A DNA stretch of 64,000 bases from Sphingomonas suaedae. GTDB lineage: Bacteria > Pseudomonadota > Alphaproteobacteria > Sphingomonadales > Sphingomonadaceae. The position numbers were made by a program, and so were the translations under genes. The stretch lies in the NCBI RefSeq assembly GCF_007833215.1, contig NZ_CP042239.1, forward strand, positions 2,473,501 to 2,537,500, read 5' to 3'. Below, piece by piece: positions 28,035 through 36,431 of this stretch; the first letter of the stretch is position 1, and each line of letters starts with the position of its first letter. The notes beneath the pieces are model-generated. The model did not search any database, had not been told where the DNA came from, and saw only the letters and a list, made by a program, of their open reading frames with translations.

Positions 28035-28864
28035 GCCGCGTCGCTCCGGGTCGCGAGAAAAACGGGCGCGGTGGTTCCGCCGGTAATCGCCACACCGGAC
28101 TCCAGCGTTACCGGTTCGCCGTCGAACAGCGCGAGCACGGGCCGCGTGCCGACCGGCTCAAGCCGCGACGCATGACGATGGGTGACGGCGCGCGCCGCGA
28201 TCCAGTCGCCCGTCAGCCAGTTCCAGCCAAGTTCGGCGATCGCCGACCAGTCGCGCGCGTCGATCGCATCGACCCGCAACCCGTCGGGCGCGGGTGCGAC
28301 GAACACCGCCTGATACCGATCGCGCATTTCGGCGACGCCACGCACGCCGATCCCCCGCCCGAAGCTACGTCGCCACGCATTGCGGATCGCGTTCCAGGTC
28401 CGCGCGACGCGCCCCGCGCGTGCAGCCTCCCGCGCGCGCCCCCAATGCGCCGCAGGGCCGAGAATCAAGCCGACAAAGGCGCGATGCGGTCCTGCCTCGA
28501 CAAAGTTCATCGCAACCCGCCGCGACGCTTGATGCGCTGCATGGACGATCGCAGCAGGATCAGCATCGTCATGCAATGCCTTGGCGAGCAGATTCATCGT
28601 GCCGCCTGGCAGGATCAGGAAGGCACCCTCCCAGTCCGCCAGCGCGCAAAGGGCAGCGTTGATCGTGCCGTCCCCGGCAAACAGCACCACGGTATCGACA
28701 TCCGCGGCGTCGAGCGCATCTGCTTTGGGAATTGGCTCGTTCGGGAAAGCAGTGCGCCCAGCCAGATGCAGGCCGCGTTCGGCGAACACCGCCTCCAGCG
28801 CGTCGCATTTGGCCTGTGTCGCCGATCCTGAGTCCGGGTTGGTGATGAACCATAGTCGTTCCAT
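28031..28864 (-). CDS. Diacylglycerol-kinase-type lipid kinase (YegS/BmrU-like)
   Basis: The protein of about 277 residues has the DAGK catalytic fold: an N-terminal FITNPDSGSA nucleotide-binding segment, VVLFAGDGTINAAL (the GGDGT motif with A for the first G) and LPGGTMNLLAKAL. Enzymes of this family phosphorylate diacylglycerol, sphingoid bases or phosphatidylglycerol-like lipids. Sphingomonads make sphingolipids, so a sphingoid substrate is possible, but that is speculation. I start it at 28864 (MERLWFIT); the frame is open 21 codons further. It shares an ATGA overlap with the metallophosphoesterase. Confidence 0.85.
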   Translation of the reverse strand: MERLWFITNPDSGSATQAKCDALEAVFAERGLHLAGRTAFPNEPIPKADALDAADVDTVVLFAGDGTINAALCALADWEGAFLILPGGTMNLLAKALHDDADPAAIVHAAHQASRRVAMNFVEAGPHRAFVGLILGPAAHWGRAREAARAGRVARTWNAIRNAWRRSFGRGIGVRGVAEMRDRYQAVFVAPAPDGLRVDAIDARDWSAIAELGWNWLTGDWIAARAVTHRHASRLEPVGTRPVLALFDGEPVTLESGVAITGGTTAPVFLATRSDAA

Positions 28865-28949
28865 GCCCGCCCAACGCATGGACTCGGAAAAAGCGCCCGA
28901 TATCGGCGGGTGTGTCGCCGCTTGCATTTCCGACTGTTTCCGCGGCAGG

Positions 28950-28984
28950 AAAAAGCCCGCCAGGTCGTCGACCTGACGGGCTTT
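28950..28984 (-). terminator. Rho-independent terminator of tRNA-Val
   Basis: On the minus strand AAAGCCCGTCAGGTC pairs with GACCTGGCGGGCTTT and is followed by T5. It lies a few bases after the tRNA-Val 3' CCA. Confidence 0.85.
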
Positions 28985-28988
28985 ATCA

Positions 28989-29063
28989 TGGTGGGCGTGG
29001 CAAGGATTGAACTTGCGACCCCTGCGATGTCAACACAGTGCTCTACCACTGAGCTACACGCCC
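28989..29063 (-). tRNA. tRNA-Val (GAC)
   Basis: On the minus strand the sequence folds as a cloverleaf: acceptor GGGCGTG pairs with CACGCCC, the D arm has GTAGCTCAGTGGTAGAGC, the anticodon stem CTGTG/CGCAG encloses the loop TTGACAT (anticodon GAC), and the T arm has GTTCAATC. The 3' CCA is encoded. The gene is 75 bases long and is followed by a strong terminator. Confidence 0.95.
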
Positions 29064-29133
29064 ACTCGCCTTGCGGCGAATCTCGGGAAGCGGCGCTTTA
29101 GCGGGGGCGGTCCCGGCTTGCAAGCGCCCGATT

Positions 29134-29511
29134 TCAGTTCCGGCTGGGGACCTGCTCCATCTCGAACAACCGGTCCACTTCCAGCACCAGATCGCGCAGG
29201 TGAAAGGGCTTTGACAACACCCGTGCCTGCGGCACCTGTTTGCCCGCCTTCAGCGTGACGGCGGCGAATCCGGTGATGAACATGATCCGCATGTCCGGCG
29301 CGATCTCGCTCGCGCGCTGGGCGAGTTCGATGCCGTCCATCTCCGGCATCACGATATCGCTGAGCAGCAGGTCGAAACGCTCGGCCTCGATCAGGGGGAG
29401 CGCCGCGGTTCCGCGATCGACCGCGACGACCGAATAGCCGGACTTCTCCAGCGCGCGCGTAAGATATTCGCGCATCACCTGATCGTCTTCGGCCAACAAG
29501 ATTCTGGTCAT
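29134..29511 (-). CDS. cpdR: Single-domain response regulator, CpdR-like
   Basis: This 125-residue protein is a stand-alone receiver domain with no output domain. It has the acidic pair ED (8-10), phospho-acceptor D52 in LLLSDIVMPEMDG, the signalling Thr/Phe region MFITGFAA and the conserved Lys in LSKPF. MTRILLAEDD matches the start of alphaproteobacterial CpdR, which in Caulobacter, when unphosphorylated, primes ClpXP for degradation of cell-cycle regulators and is phosphorylated by CckA-ChpT. A GAGGGG ribosome-binding site supports the ATG at 29511. It is divergent from the amidohydrolase gene. CpdR is inferred from length and N-terminal similarity. Confidence 0.82.
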   Translation of the reverse strand: MTRILLAEDDQVMREYLTRALEKSGYSVVAVDRGTAALPLIEAERFDLLLSDIVMPEMDGIELAQRASEIAPDMRIMFITGFAAVTLKAGKQVPQARVLSKPFHLRDLVLEVDRLFEMEQVPSRN

Positions 29512-29660
29512 TCGCCCCTCGCCCGCGATTTCGGCACCGCGCCCGCTCGCGGAAGCGGACATTATGCGCAAAGGGCTTAAGATTTTCCAGCCATTGCGAC
29601 ACGACGATCCCATCGCACGGCCCGTTGCCGCGCGGGGTTGTCGCGCATAAGCTGAACAGC

Positions 29661-30500
29661 GTGCGCACGCCGCCGCCCTTCGACCTTCACGGTCCCGCCA
29701 CGCCCGTCTCGCCGGTGGTACTGTCCGTCCCCCATGCCGGGCGCGACTATCCGCTGCCGCTGCGCGCCGCGCTCAAGGTGCCACCGACCAGCCTGGTCGC
29801 GCTGGAGGATCGCCATGCCGACACGCTGGCGCTGGCGGCGCGCGGGATCGAAACGCTGTTCGTCGCCACCCGTCCGCGCGCCTGGATCGATCTCAACCGC
29901 GCGGAGCATGAGCGCGATCCGCGCATCGACGAGGGGGCGCAGGCGATGCCGGAAAGCGCCCAGTCGCTGAAACTGCGCAGCGGGCTGGGCCTGGTGCCGC
30001 GCCGCGCGGGGGGCGTGGATCTGTGGCGCCGCCGCTTCGCTGCCGAAGAGGTGCGCGCGCGGATCGAACAGGATCACCGCCCCTACCACGCCGCGATCGC
30101 CGCCGCGCTTGTCGCCGCGCGCGCCCGATTCGGAGTCGCGATATTGCTCGACATCCATTCGATGCCCCCGCTTGCACCGGGCGGCGCGCGGATGGTGATC
30201 GGCGATCGGTTCGGCCGGTCCAGCGCCGCGCGCTTCGTCGCGCGGATCGAGGGCGTGACCCATGCCGCCCGCATCCGCAGCGCGGTCAACACACCCTATG
30301 CTGGCGGCCATATCCTCGACCGCCATGGCGATCCGGCGGCAAACATTCATGCGATCCAGATCGAGGTCGATCGGACCCTGTATCTCGACCGCCGCCGCGA
30401 CCGACCCGGTCCCGGCCTGGACGCGGCCGCCGCGCTGCTGCGCCGGATCATCGACGCCGTGTCCGACGAGGCGCTGCCGCTTGCCGATGCGGCGCAATAG
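29661..30500 (+). CDS. N-formylglutamate amidohydrolase-like protein
   Basis: The protein of about 279 residues belongs to the FGase family. It has SVPHAGRDYPLPL near the N-terminus, DRHADTLAL, a WIDLNRAEHERDPR segment and DIHSMPP, which supply the metal-binding and catalytic residues of the zinc-dependent amidohydrolase fold. Family members hydrolyse N-formyl-L-glutamate in histidine breakdown; many stand-alone members, as here with no hut genes nearby, may act on other N-formyl amides. The start is uncertain: GTG at 29661 or TTG at 29625 are both in frame, neither with a clear ribosome-binding site. It is divergent from cpdR. Confidence 0.85.
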   Translation: MRTPPPFDLHGPATPVSPVVLSVPHAGRDYPLPLRAALKVPPTSLVALEDRHADTLALAARGIETLFVATRPRAWIDLNRAEHERDPRIDEGAQAMPESAQSLKLRSGLGLVPRRAGGVDLWRRRFAAEEVRARIEQDHRPYHAAIAAALVAARARFGVAILLDIHSMPPLAPGGARMVIGDRFGRSSAARFVARIEGVTHAARIRSAVNTPYAGGHILDRHGDPAANIHAIQIEVDRTLYLDRRRDRPGPGLDAAAALLRRIIDAVSDEALPLADAAQ

Positions 30501-30502
30501 GA

Positions 30503-31480
30503 TCAGGCTTGGGCAGAGACGGCGCGTCGACGGATCGGTGACAGGCGCGGCCATCGGGCATCGGCGAGCCGCTGCGCAACCCGCCATAGCATCGCGACGA
30601 CGAGGGCGCTTACCACCCCGTCCAGCGCATAATGCCAGCCAAGATAGACCGACCCGAACCAGATGGCAGCCGCGTAGGCCATGACCAGATAGCGCCAGCG
30701 CGTTTTCCAGGCCGCCGCCACGAAAACCGAGGTAAGCGCACAGTGCATTGAGGGCATGGCGGAGATGCCGCCGCCCAGATCGCCGCTTCGCGCGGTCTGC
30801 ATCGCCCACAGCATCTCGTGGAATCGGTATGCGACGGTCCCTTTGAGCGCGTGGTGGAGATCGTCGAAGCCGAAGCCGAGATGGGGACCGAAGATCGGGC
30901 CCGCCGACGGCAAGGCATAAGCGATGCCGATCCCGAGCACGACCCACGCCATCGCCCAGGACAGGAAATAGCGACCGACCAGCGCCGCCGACCCGAACAC
31001 GGCGACCGCCATGGACACCCCGACGATCACGACGATCCACGATGCGTAGATCAGATCGATCGTCGGTGTGATCCAGTCGGGCAGCGCGTGGAGCAACCGC
31101 CACGGATCGGTGCCGAACACTGCCCGTTCGATCGTGATCAGGGGCGCGTCGGCCCAATAGCCGGCCGCATCGGGAATCGCGCTCTTGATTGGGGCGAGCC
31201 AGATGAAGAACAGCGTCGAGCTCTGGAACAGCGCGAACCGCAAGAGGATCCATGGCGCCCAAGTCGCGGCATGATCGCGTGCGGCCCCAATCGGGCTTTC
31301 CGGCCGTACGCGCCAGAACCAGAGCCCCCCACGGACGAGAAACAGGAGCGCGATCAGCACCGACGTCGTCGCGAACAGCGGTCCATGAAGGGGCAGCGCG
31401 CCGACCTGCGACGTCGCGAGAGACGCGACCACGGCAAGCGTCGCCCCATAGACGGCAAGCCAGAGTGTCAACGGAAACAT
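30503..31480 (-). CDS. PAP2-superfamily membrane protein, Aur1-like
   Basis: This 325-residue inner-membrane protein has about seven hydrophobic helices. The PAP2 phosphatase motifs are GGGISAMPSMHCALTSVF and GSVYLGWHYALDGVVS, with the catalytic His residues in MH and WH-x3-D. The arrangement, with the family-typical GPIFGPHLGF, resembles the PAP2_3 group that includes fungal Aur1 inositol-phosphorylceramide synthase. It may act on lipid phosphates or transfer headgroups to sphingolipids, which sphingomonads contain; substrate is not shown. The ATG at 31480 has GTGGGGC upstream. It is convergent with the N-formylglutamate amidohydrolase, two bases from its stop. Confidence 0.82.
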   Translation of the reverse strand: MFPLTLWLAVYGATLAVVASLATSQVGALPLHGPLFATTSVLIALLFLVRGGLWFWRVRPESPIGAARDHAATWAPWILLRFALFQSSTLFFIWLAPIKSAIPDAAGYWADAPLITIERAVFGTDPWRLLHALPDWITPTIDLIYASWIVVIVGVSMAVAVFGSAALVGRYFLSWAMAWVVLGIGIAYALPSAGPIFGPHLGFGFDDLHHALKGTVAYRFHEMLWAMQTARSGDLGGGISAMPSMHCALTSVFVAAAWKTRWRYLVMAYAAAIWFGSVYLGWHYALDGVVSALVVAMLWRVAQRLADARWPRLSPIRRRAVSAQA

Positions 31481-31581
31481 GCCCCACGCATGAACACCAC
31501 TCTGAACGGGAAAAGGTTACAAAAGGTGGACGCTTCGTCGCAAATCGATGGTCAGATCGATGCGGCACGCAATCGGAACAC

Positions 31582-31611
31582 AAAAAACCGCCCGGTGTTG
31601 CCACCGGGCGG
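31582..31611 (-). terminator. Rho-independent terminator of the predicted small RNA
   Basis: Minus-strand CCGCCCGGTG pairs with CACCGGGCGG over a 4-base loop and is followed by T6. It could also end read-through from the SapC-like gene. Confidence 0.88.
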
Positions 31612-31686
31612 CCAAGGTTCAGGGAGGAGACACGCCCGGGGGGCGTGTCACGCGGGTCCGCGAAAGGGGGGACACGAAACCGCGCT
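31582..31686 (-). ncRNA. Predicted trans-acting small RNA with UCCUCCC motif
   Basis: On the minus strand a sigma70-type promoter (TTGAAG, 17-base spacer, TATACT) leads to an A at 31686 as likely start. The predicted transcript is about 105 nt. It forms a perfect 9-bp hairpin (31629-31637 with 31641-31649), followed by a single-stranded CUCCUCCCU and then a 10-bp stem (31588-31597 with 31602-31611) and U6, a strong intrinsic terminator. There is no credible ORF. Unpaired CU-rich or UCCUCCC motifs pair with Shine-Dalgarno sequences in several alphaproteobacterial regulatory RNAs. The gene is not known to me by name. It lies downstream of the SapC-like gene on the same strand but has its own promoter. 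Confidence 0.62.
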
Positions 31687-31692
31687 GAAAAC

Positions 31693-31721
31693 AGTATAGT
31701 AATGCTTGACCGTGGCTTCAA
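31693..31721 (-). promoter_or_regulatory. Promoter of the predicted small RNA
   Basis: Minus-strand -35 TTGAAG (31721-31716) and -10 TATACT (31698-31693) are separated by exactly 17 bases. This is close to the sigma70 consensus and stronger than most promoters in this GC-rich window. Confidence 0.7.
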
Positions 31722-31839
31722 GGCCACAATCCGAAATGCGACGAACGGAGCGGGACGCCGCTAATTTATCGATCCGCGAGCCGGGACCGGACCGTATCAG
31801 ACCCCGGGGTTGCGCCTGCCGCCCCGGGGATCGAAAGGA

Positions 31840-32622
31840 TCAGGCTGCCGGAGCAGGCTGGGGCGCCACATTGCCCTGCTGCATCTGGCGCGCGAAAATC
31901 TCACGCACCAGCCCCAGCGAGAAGAGATGAGCATAGACCAGCGGCAACATGCCGCTCTGCTGCATCTTGCGCAGCTGGTCCCCGCGCAGCTCGTTGAGCT
32001 TCGCTTCGTCGACCATGCGGAAGCCGCGATAGATATAGGGCTGGGCCGCGCCGTCCGGCTGGATCGAGACCTCGCCGTCCATCAGCAGGTTCATCTCCGA
32101 CAGCTCCTTGAGGAACGCGCCGGTCTTCTGGCCCGCAATCTCGAACTCCTCGTTGAACTTCAGGATCTGCTGAACCAGTTCGGTCGGCTTGCCATCGGCG
32201 AACAGCGCGTCGCCTTCATCGAACGCGCCGATCGTATCCGATGTCGGATCGAAGCAGAGCGACAATTCTTCCGAGTCGGGGCGTAGCCGCGCGAGCAGAT
32301 AGGGATAGCGGCGGACATAGGCCGGCACATAGATCGGGTCGGTCCCGCGCAGCTTGCCGTCGGCGTCGAAGAAGACATTAGTGCCCTCATTCAGGCCCAT
32401 CAGCGCAAGCGGCACCGGCTCGTCGCCCGCCGAGAACACGATCGGCATATGGCGCTGAATCAGCGGGAACTCCTCGACGGTCACCGGCACCGCATGGGTG
32501 CGCGCCAGGAACGGCGCGGTTTCAGCGACACGGACGCGGTAATTGCCATGCAGATCGCTCGAAAGCGGCTGGAGGTCGTTGTAGAAGAGCGGAAGACCCT
32601 GTGCTTGCGGCGCGCTGGCCAT
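31840..32622 (-). CDS. SapC-like family protein
   Basis: This 260-residue protein resembles the SapC family, named after a Campylobacter fetus S-layer gene product, although most members in Caulobacterales, Xanthomonas and sphingomonads have no known S-layer role. Recognisable segments are the LPLFYNDLQPLSSDLHG N-terminus, PIVFSAGDEPVPLALMG and YVPAYVRRYPYLLAR. SapC-like genes often occur with TonB receptors and tryptophan-halogenase genes in sugar loci; this copy stands apart from both such loci in the window. AGGAG seven bases before the ATG at 32622 supports the start. The C-terminus is Gln/Pro/Ala-rich. Confidence 0.85.
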   Translation of the reverse strand: MASAPQAQGLPLFYNDLQPLSSDLHGNYRVRVAETAPFLARTHAVPVTVEEFPLIQRHMPIVFSAGDEPVPLALMGLNEGTNVFFDADGKLRGTDPIYVPAYVRRYPYLLARLRPDSEELSLCFDPTSDTIGAFDEGDALFADGKPTELVQQILKFNEEFEIAGQKTGAFLKELSEMNLLMDGEVSIQPDGAAQPYIYRGFRMVDEAKLNELRGDQLRKMQQSGMLPLVYAHLFSLGLVREIFARQMQQGNVAPQPAPAA

Positions 32623-32653
32623 GAAATTCTCCTGGGATTTTGGTGTGCGCGGT

Positions 32654-34114
32654 CTATTGGCCCGCGCGCCTTGGCGCAAGGGTAACGAGTTTCCCCGGAT
32701 TGAACAGATTGTCCGGATCGAGCCCCTGTTTGATCGCGGCCAGTGCGTGCAGCCGCGCGGGGGAGGAAAGCCGGGCCAGTTCGTCGCGCTTCATCTGGCC
32801 GATGCCGTGCTCGGCGGAGATCGATCCCCCAGCCGCGACGACCAGATCATGGACGAACGGGCTGATGATCGCCGACTGCGTCTTCGCCCAATCGCGATCT
32901 GCTCCGGCGGGTGCGCGGACATGGAAATGGACATTACCGTCGCCGAGGTGGCCGAAAGCGCCCGCACTGGTGCCCGGAAACGCAGCCTCGACCGCGCGCG
33001 CGCCCTCGATCATGAAGTCCGGCATCGCCGCGACCGGGACCGAGATGTCGTGCTGGAGCGCCGGGCCGCTCGCTCGCTCCGCTTCGGAAATCGAATCGCG
33101 CAGTTTCCAGAAGGCTTCGGCCTGCGCCTCGCTCGCCGCGATCGTCGCGTCGCGTACGAGGCCGCGCTCAAGACCGGTGGCAAGCAGTCGCTCGATCAGG
33201 GCAGCGGGCGGCTCCTGCTCCGCATCGCTCGCCCCCATCTCGATCAGGACATGCCAGGGATGCGGCGCCGACAGGGGCGCGCGCGTGTCGGGAATATGAT
33301 CCAGCACCAGCCCCAGCGAATGGGCCGGGACGATCTCGAAACTCTCCAACCGGTCGGTCGCCGCCTCGAACAGGCGCAACAGCGCAAGCGCGGCATGGGG
33401 CGATTCGACCCCGGCCCAGGCGACCGCCCGGCTGTGCAACGCCGCAACCAGCCCCAGCGTCGCGGCGGTGACGATGCCGAGCGTCCCCTCCGCCCCGATC
33501 AGCAGCTGGTTGAGGTCATAGCCGCGATTGTCCTTCTTGAGCGGGGCAAGCCCGTCATGGACGCTGCCATCGGGCAGCACCGCTTCCAGCCCCAGTACGA
33601 GCCCGCGCATCGTGCCGAAGCGCAGCACCTGCGTCCCGCCCGCATTGGTCGAAACGAGCCCGCCCAGCGTCGCGCTGCCCTTCGCGCCCAGCGTCAACGG
33701 AAAGCGACGGCCCTGCGCCAGCGCGGTATCGTGCAGATCGGACAGGATCACCCCCGCCTCGGCAACCGCGATGCCCGCATCGGGATCGATCCGCCGCACC
33801 CGGTTCATTCGCCGCAGCGACAGGATCGCCGCACTTCCATCCGCAGGCGGAGTCGCGCCGCCGACCATCGATGTGTTGCCCCCCTGCGGCACCAGCGGCA
33901 CGCGCAATGCAGCGGCCAGCGCAACCAGTTCCGCAACCTCCGCCGTCGTGCCGGGCTGAAGCAGCAGCGATGCCGCGCCCTGATACCGCCCGCGCCAATC
34001 GGTCAGCCATGGGGCGATCGCATCGGCGTCGGTCACCGCGACCTTCGGCCCGAACCGGGCGTGCGCCGCCCGGGCAAAGGAATGGATGGCATCCGGGGAA
34101 GGCGTTGCAGTCAT
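32654..34114 (-). CDS. FAD-linked oxidase (D-2-hydroxyacid / D-2-hydroxyglutarate dehydrogenase-like)
   Basis: This 486-residue flavoprotein has an FAD_binding_4 domain (about 40-220, with VPLVPQGGNTSMVGGA and GSATLGGLVSTNAGG) and an FAD-oxidase C-terminal domain (about 225-482, with AFGHLGDGNVHFHV and SAEHGIGQMKRDEL, which bind substrate and metal). Proteins of this type oxidise D-2-hydroxyacids such as D-lactate or D-2-hydroxyglutarate and pass electrons to a carrier. The absence of iron-sulfur cysteines at the C-terminus argues against the glycolate-oxidase/Dld-II fused type. Specificity is not clear. It follows no operon partner; the SapC-like gene lies 31 bp downstream. Confidence 0.88.
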   Translation of the reverse strand: MTATPSPDAIHSFARAAHARFGPKVAVTDADAIAPWLTDWRGRYQGAASLLLQPGTTAEVAELVALAAALRVPLVPQGGNTSMVGGATPPADGSAAILSLRRMNRVRRIDPDAGIAVAEAGVILSDLHDTALAQGRRFPLTLGAKGSATLGGLVSTNAGGTQVLRFGTMRGLVLGLEAVLPDGSVHDGLAPLKKDNRGYDLNQLLIGAEGTLGIVTAATLGLVAALHSRAVAWAGVESPHAALALLRLFEAATDRLESFEIVPAHSLGLVLDHIPDTRAPLSAPHPWHVLIEMGASDAEQEPPAALIERLLATGLERGLVRDATIAASEAQAEAFWKLRDSISEAERASGPALQHDISVPVAAMPDFMIEGARAVEAAFPGTSAGAFGHLGDGNVHFHVRAPAGADRDWAKTQSAIISPFVHDLVVAAGGSISAEHGIGQMKRDELARLSSPARLHALAAIKQGLDPDNLFNPGKLVTLAPRRAGQ

Positions 34115-34177
34115 GCGGTGCCGCTATCATGACGAGACAGCGTCCGGCAATTCATCCACTGTTCAACCCTCACCTTT

Positions 34178-34672
34178 ATGAGGCAGAGTGTCATGGTGAA
34201 CTTGTTGCTAGCCGCCACTGCCGCGCTGTTGCTGCCCCCCGGTGTGCCGGGCGACGGCAAGGCTCGCGCGTCGGCACCGCGTGGGCCGACCCGCATCGCG
34301 CAGGTGCGGATCCAGCAGCATATTGTGATCCGCGTCCCCCGCCCCGATCCGGTCCGGCGCATGTCCGCACCGATGACCGCGCCGCTGCCACCGATCGACT
34401 GGGTGGAGAAGAGCACCGACGATTGCGTCCGGACCGACTCGCTGTCGGGCGCGGCGATCATCCGCACGGACAGCGTCGATCTGGTCTTGTCCGGCGGACG
34501 CCGGGTGCGCGCCAAACTGGGCAATGAATGCCCCGCGCTCGATTTTTATTCCGGCTTTTACGTCAAGCCGAACAAGGACGGGAAAGTCTGCGCCAAGCGC
34601 GACTCGTTCCGCTCGCGTGCCGGGGGCGAATGCCGGATCAAGGCGTTCCGCGCACTGATTCCGGGGCGCTGA
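34178..34672 (+). CDS. Secreted hypothetical protein
   Basis: This 164-residue protein of no recognised family has a signal peptide (MRQSVMVNLLLAATAALLLPPG). It has a Pro/Arg-rich linker, then a compact domain with four cysteines (DDCV, NECPALDFYSGFYV, KVCAKRDSFRSR, GGECRIK) that may form two disulfides. The FYSGFYVKPNKDGKVCAKRD segment looks conserved in sphingomonad hypothetical proteins, as I recall. ATG at 34178 or 34193 are both possible; the former includes the positive charge expected in a signal peptide n-region. It is divergent from the FAD oxidase. Confidence 0.65.
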   Translation: MRQSVMVNLLLAATAALLLPPGVPGDGKARASAPRGPTRIAQVRIQQHIVIRVPRPDPVRRMSAPMTAPLPPIDWVEKSTDDCVRTDSLSGAAIIRTDSVDLVLSGGRRVRAKLGNECPALDFYSGFYVKPNKDGKVCAKRDSFRSRAGGECRIKAFRALIPGR

Positions 34673-34761
34673 TCCGCGTTTACCTTGACTTTTCGCGCCA
34701 TTTCCCCAAAGCGCCGGTGAGTTTACTTACAGGGGTGCGCCCCGCTTTTCCGGACATCTGA

Positions 34762-36201
34762 ATGAGCTTTGCCGAACTCGGCCTCTCTGACGAATTGCTG
34801 AAGACCGTCGAGGCGGCGGGCTATACCGATCCGACTCCGATCCAGAAGCAGGCCATCCCCTCGGTCCTGATGATGCGCGATCTGATCGGCATCGCCCAGA
34901 CCGGCACCGGCAAGACCGCCAGCTTCGTGCTGCCGATGATCGACATCCTCTCCGAGGGGCGGAGCCGCGCGCGGATGCCGCGCAGCCTGATCCTCGAGCC
35001 GACGCGCGAGCTGGCGGCGCAGGTTGCCGAGAATTTCGAGAAATACGGCAAGAATCACAAGCTCAGCATGGCGCTGCTGATCGGCGGCGTGCAGATGGGC
35101 GACCAGGTCAAGGCGCTCGAAAAGGGCGTCGACGTCCTGATCGCGACGCCCGGTCGGCTGATGGACCTGTTCGAGCGCGGCAAAATCCTGCTCACCGGCT
35201 GCAATCTGCTGGTGATCGACGAGGCGGACCGGATGCTCGACATGGGGTTCATCCCCGATATCGAACATATCTGCACCAAGCTGCCCGCCAACCGACAGAC
35301 CCTGCTCTTCTCCGCGACGATGCCGCCGCCGATCAAGAAGCTGGCCGACAAATTCCTGTCGAACCCGAAGACGATCGAGGTGGCGCGCCCGGCATCGACC
35401 AACAGCAACATCACCCAGCGGCTCGTCACGGCGCCGTCGAGCGCGTTCGCCAAGCGCGACCTGTTGCGCCGCCTGCTCCATGCCGAGGATGTCCGCACCG
35501 CGATCATCTTCTGCAACCGCAAGACGACCGTGCGCGAGCTCAACAAGAGCCTCAAGAAGCACGGCTTCCGCTCGGCGGAGATCCATGGCGACATGGACCA
35601 GTCGTCGCGCATCGCCGAACTCGACCGGTTCAAGGCGGGCGACGTCAACATTCTGGTCGCGTCGGACGTCGCCGCGCGCGGGCTGGACATCAAGGGCGTG
35701 AGCCACGTCTTCAACTTCGATGCGCCCTGGCATCCCGACGATTATGTCCACCGCATCGGCCGCACCGGCCGCGCAGGGGCGACCGGCACCGCCTATACGC
35801 TGGTGACATCGGCCGATGCCGAGGCGATCGAGAATATCGAGAAGCTGCAGGGTCAGAAGATCGAGCGCGTCGGCGAAGTGCCGGTCGAGGAGCCGGGCGA
35901 CTCCGCCCCCGCCGAGAAAAAGGGGGGCGCCCGCAAGCCGCGCGCCGAAAAGCCTGCCCCGGCCGCCGAGGCTCCGCGCGAAGAAAAGCCGCGTCCCGCA
36001 TCGTCGCGCGATGATCGCTCCCGCGAAGACCGGCGCCTCCGCGAAGACCGGACAAATGAAAAGCGGGCCGATCGCCGCGACGAACGCCCCGCCCGGCGCG
36101 ACCGCCGGTTCGAGGGACAGGACGATGGCCCCGACGGCAAGGATGATGGCGGCTGGAACGGCCCCATCCCCGACTTCCTGAACTTCACCATTCCCGCCTG
36201 A
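34762..36201 (+). CDS. DEAD-box RNA helicase (RhlE-like)
   Basis: This 479-residue ATP-dependent RNA helicase has the Q motif (F3 and PTPIQKQAIP), Walker A AQTGTGKT (45-52), the DEAD box at D153-D156, SAT in LFSATMPPP, and C-terminal ARGLDIKGV and HRIGRTGRAGATG. Residues after about 375 form a low-complexity tail, first acidic and Pro/Ala-rich, then very rich in Arg, Asp and Lys (RDDRSREDRRLREDR), typical of RNA-binding tails in RhlE-type helicases. It probably acts in ribosome assembly or mRNA decay, with possible cold induction. The DUF1289 gene follows by two bases, so they are co-transcribed. Confidence 0.95.
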   Translation: MSFAELGLSDELLKTVEAAGYTDPTPIQKQAIPSVLMMRDLIGIAQTGTGKTASFVLPMIDILSEGRSRARMPRSLILEPTRELAAQVAENFEKYGKNHKLSMALLIGGVQMGDQVKALEKGVDVLIATPGRLMDLFERGKILLTGCNLLVIDEADRMLDMGFIPDIEHICTKLPANRQTLLFSATMPPPIKKLADKFLSNPKTIEVARPASTNSNITQRLVTAPSSAFAKRDLLRRLLHAEDVRTAIIFCNRKTTVRELNKSLKKHGFRSAEIHGDMDQSSRIAELDRFKAGDVNILVASDVAARGLDIKGVSHVFNFDAPWHPDDYVHRIGRTGRAGATGTAYTLVTSADAEAIENIEKLQGQKIERVGEVPVEEPGDSAPAEKKGGARKPRAEKPAPAAEAPREEKPRPASSRDDRSREDRRLREDRTNEKRADRRDERPARRDRRFEGQDDGPDGKDDGGWNGPIPDFLNFTIPA

Positions 36202-36203
36202 CC

Positions 36204-36398
36204 ATGGCCGAAGACGAGGACGATTTCCTCGACTTCACCCCGATTCCGGCGGTGGCGAGTCCCTGTATCGGTGTCTGTCGCATCGGCCAGGACGATGTGT
36301 GCCAAGGGTGCCGTCGCACGCTGGAGGAGATCGCGGACTGGTCGATCGCGAGCGACGACCGGCGCCGTGCGATTCTGGCACGAATCGCGGGCGGTTAA
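36204..36398 (+). CDS. DUF1289 small cysteine protein
   Basis: A 64-residue protein with the DUF1289 signature SPCIGVCRIGQDDVCQGCRRTLEEIADW. The four cysteines in C-x3-C-x7-C-x2-C probably bind a metal such as zinc. Function is unknown. It is two bases after the helicase gene, so translation is likely coupled. The length is normal for the family. Confidence 0.85.
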   Translation: MAEDEDDFLDFTPIPAVASPCIGVCRIGQDDVCQGCRRTLEEIADWSIASDDRRRAILARIAGG

Positions 36399-36431
36399 CC
36401 TCCGGTCATCCCACCGCGCTATAATGCGCCC

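Larger units (their letters stand above)
31481..31839. other. Intergenic region holding a predicted small RNA
   Basis: No protein gene was supported in these 359 bases. The region holds the promoter of the PAP2 gene near 31490-31560, the small RNA predicted at 31582-31686 with its promoter at 31693-31721, and the 3' flank of the SapC-like gene after its stop at 31840. Confidence 0.6.

Noticed and set aside
34685..34690. TTGACT upstream of the DEAD-box helicase as a promoter
   Set aside because: No acceptable -10 element lies 16-18 bp downstream.
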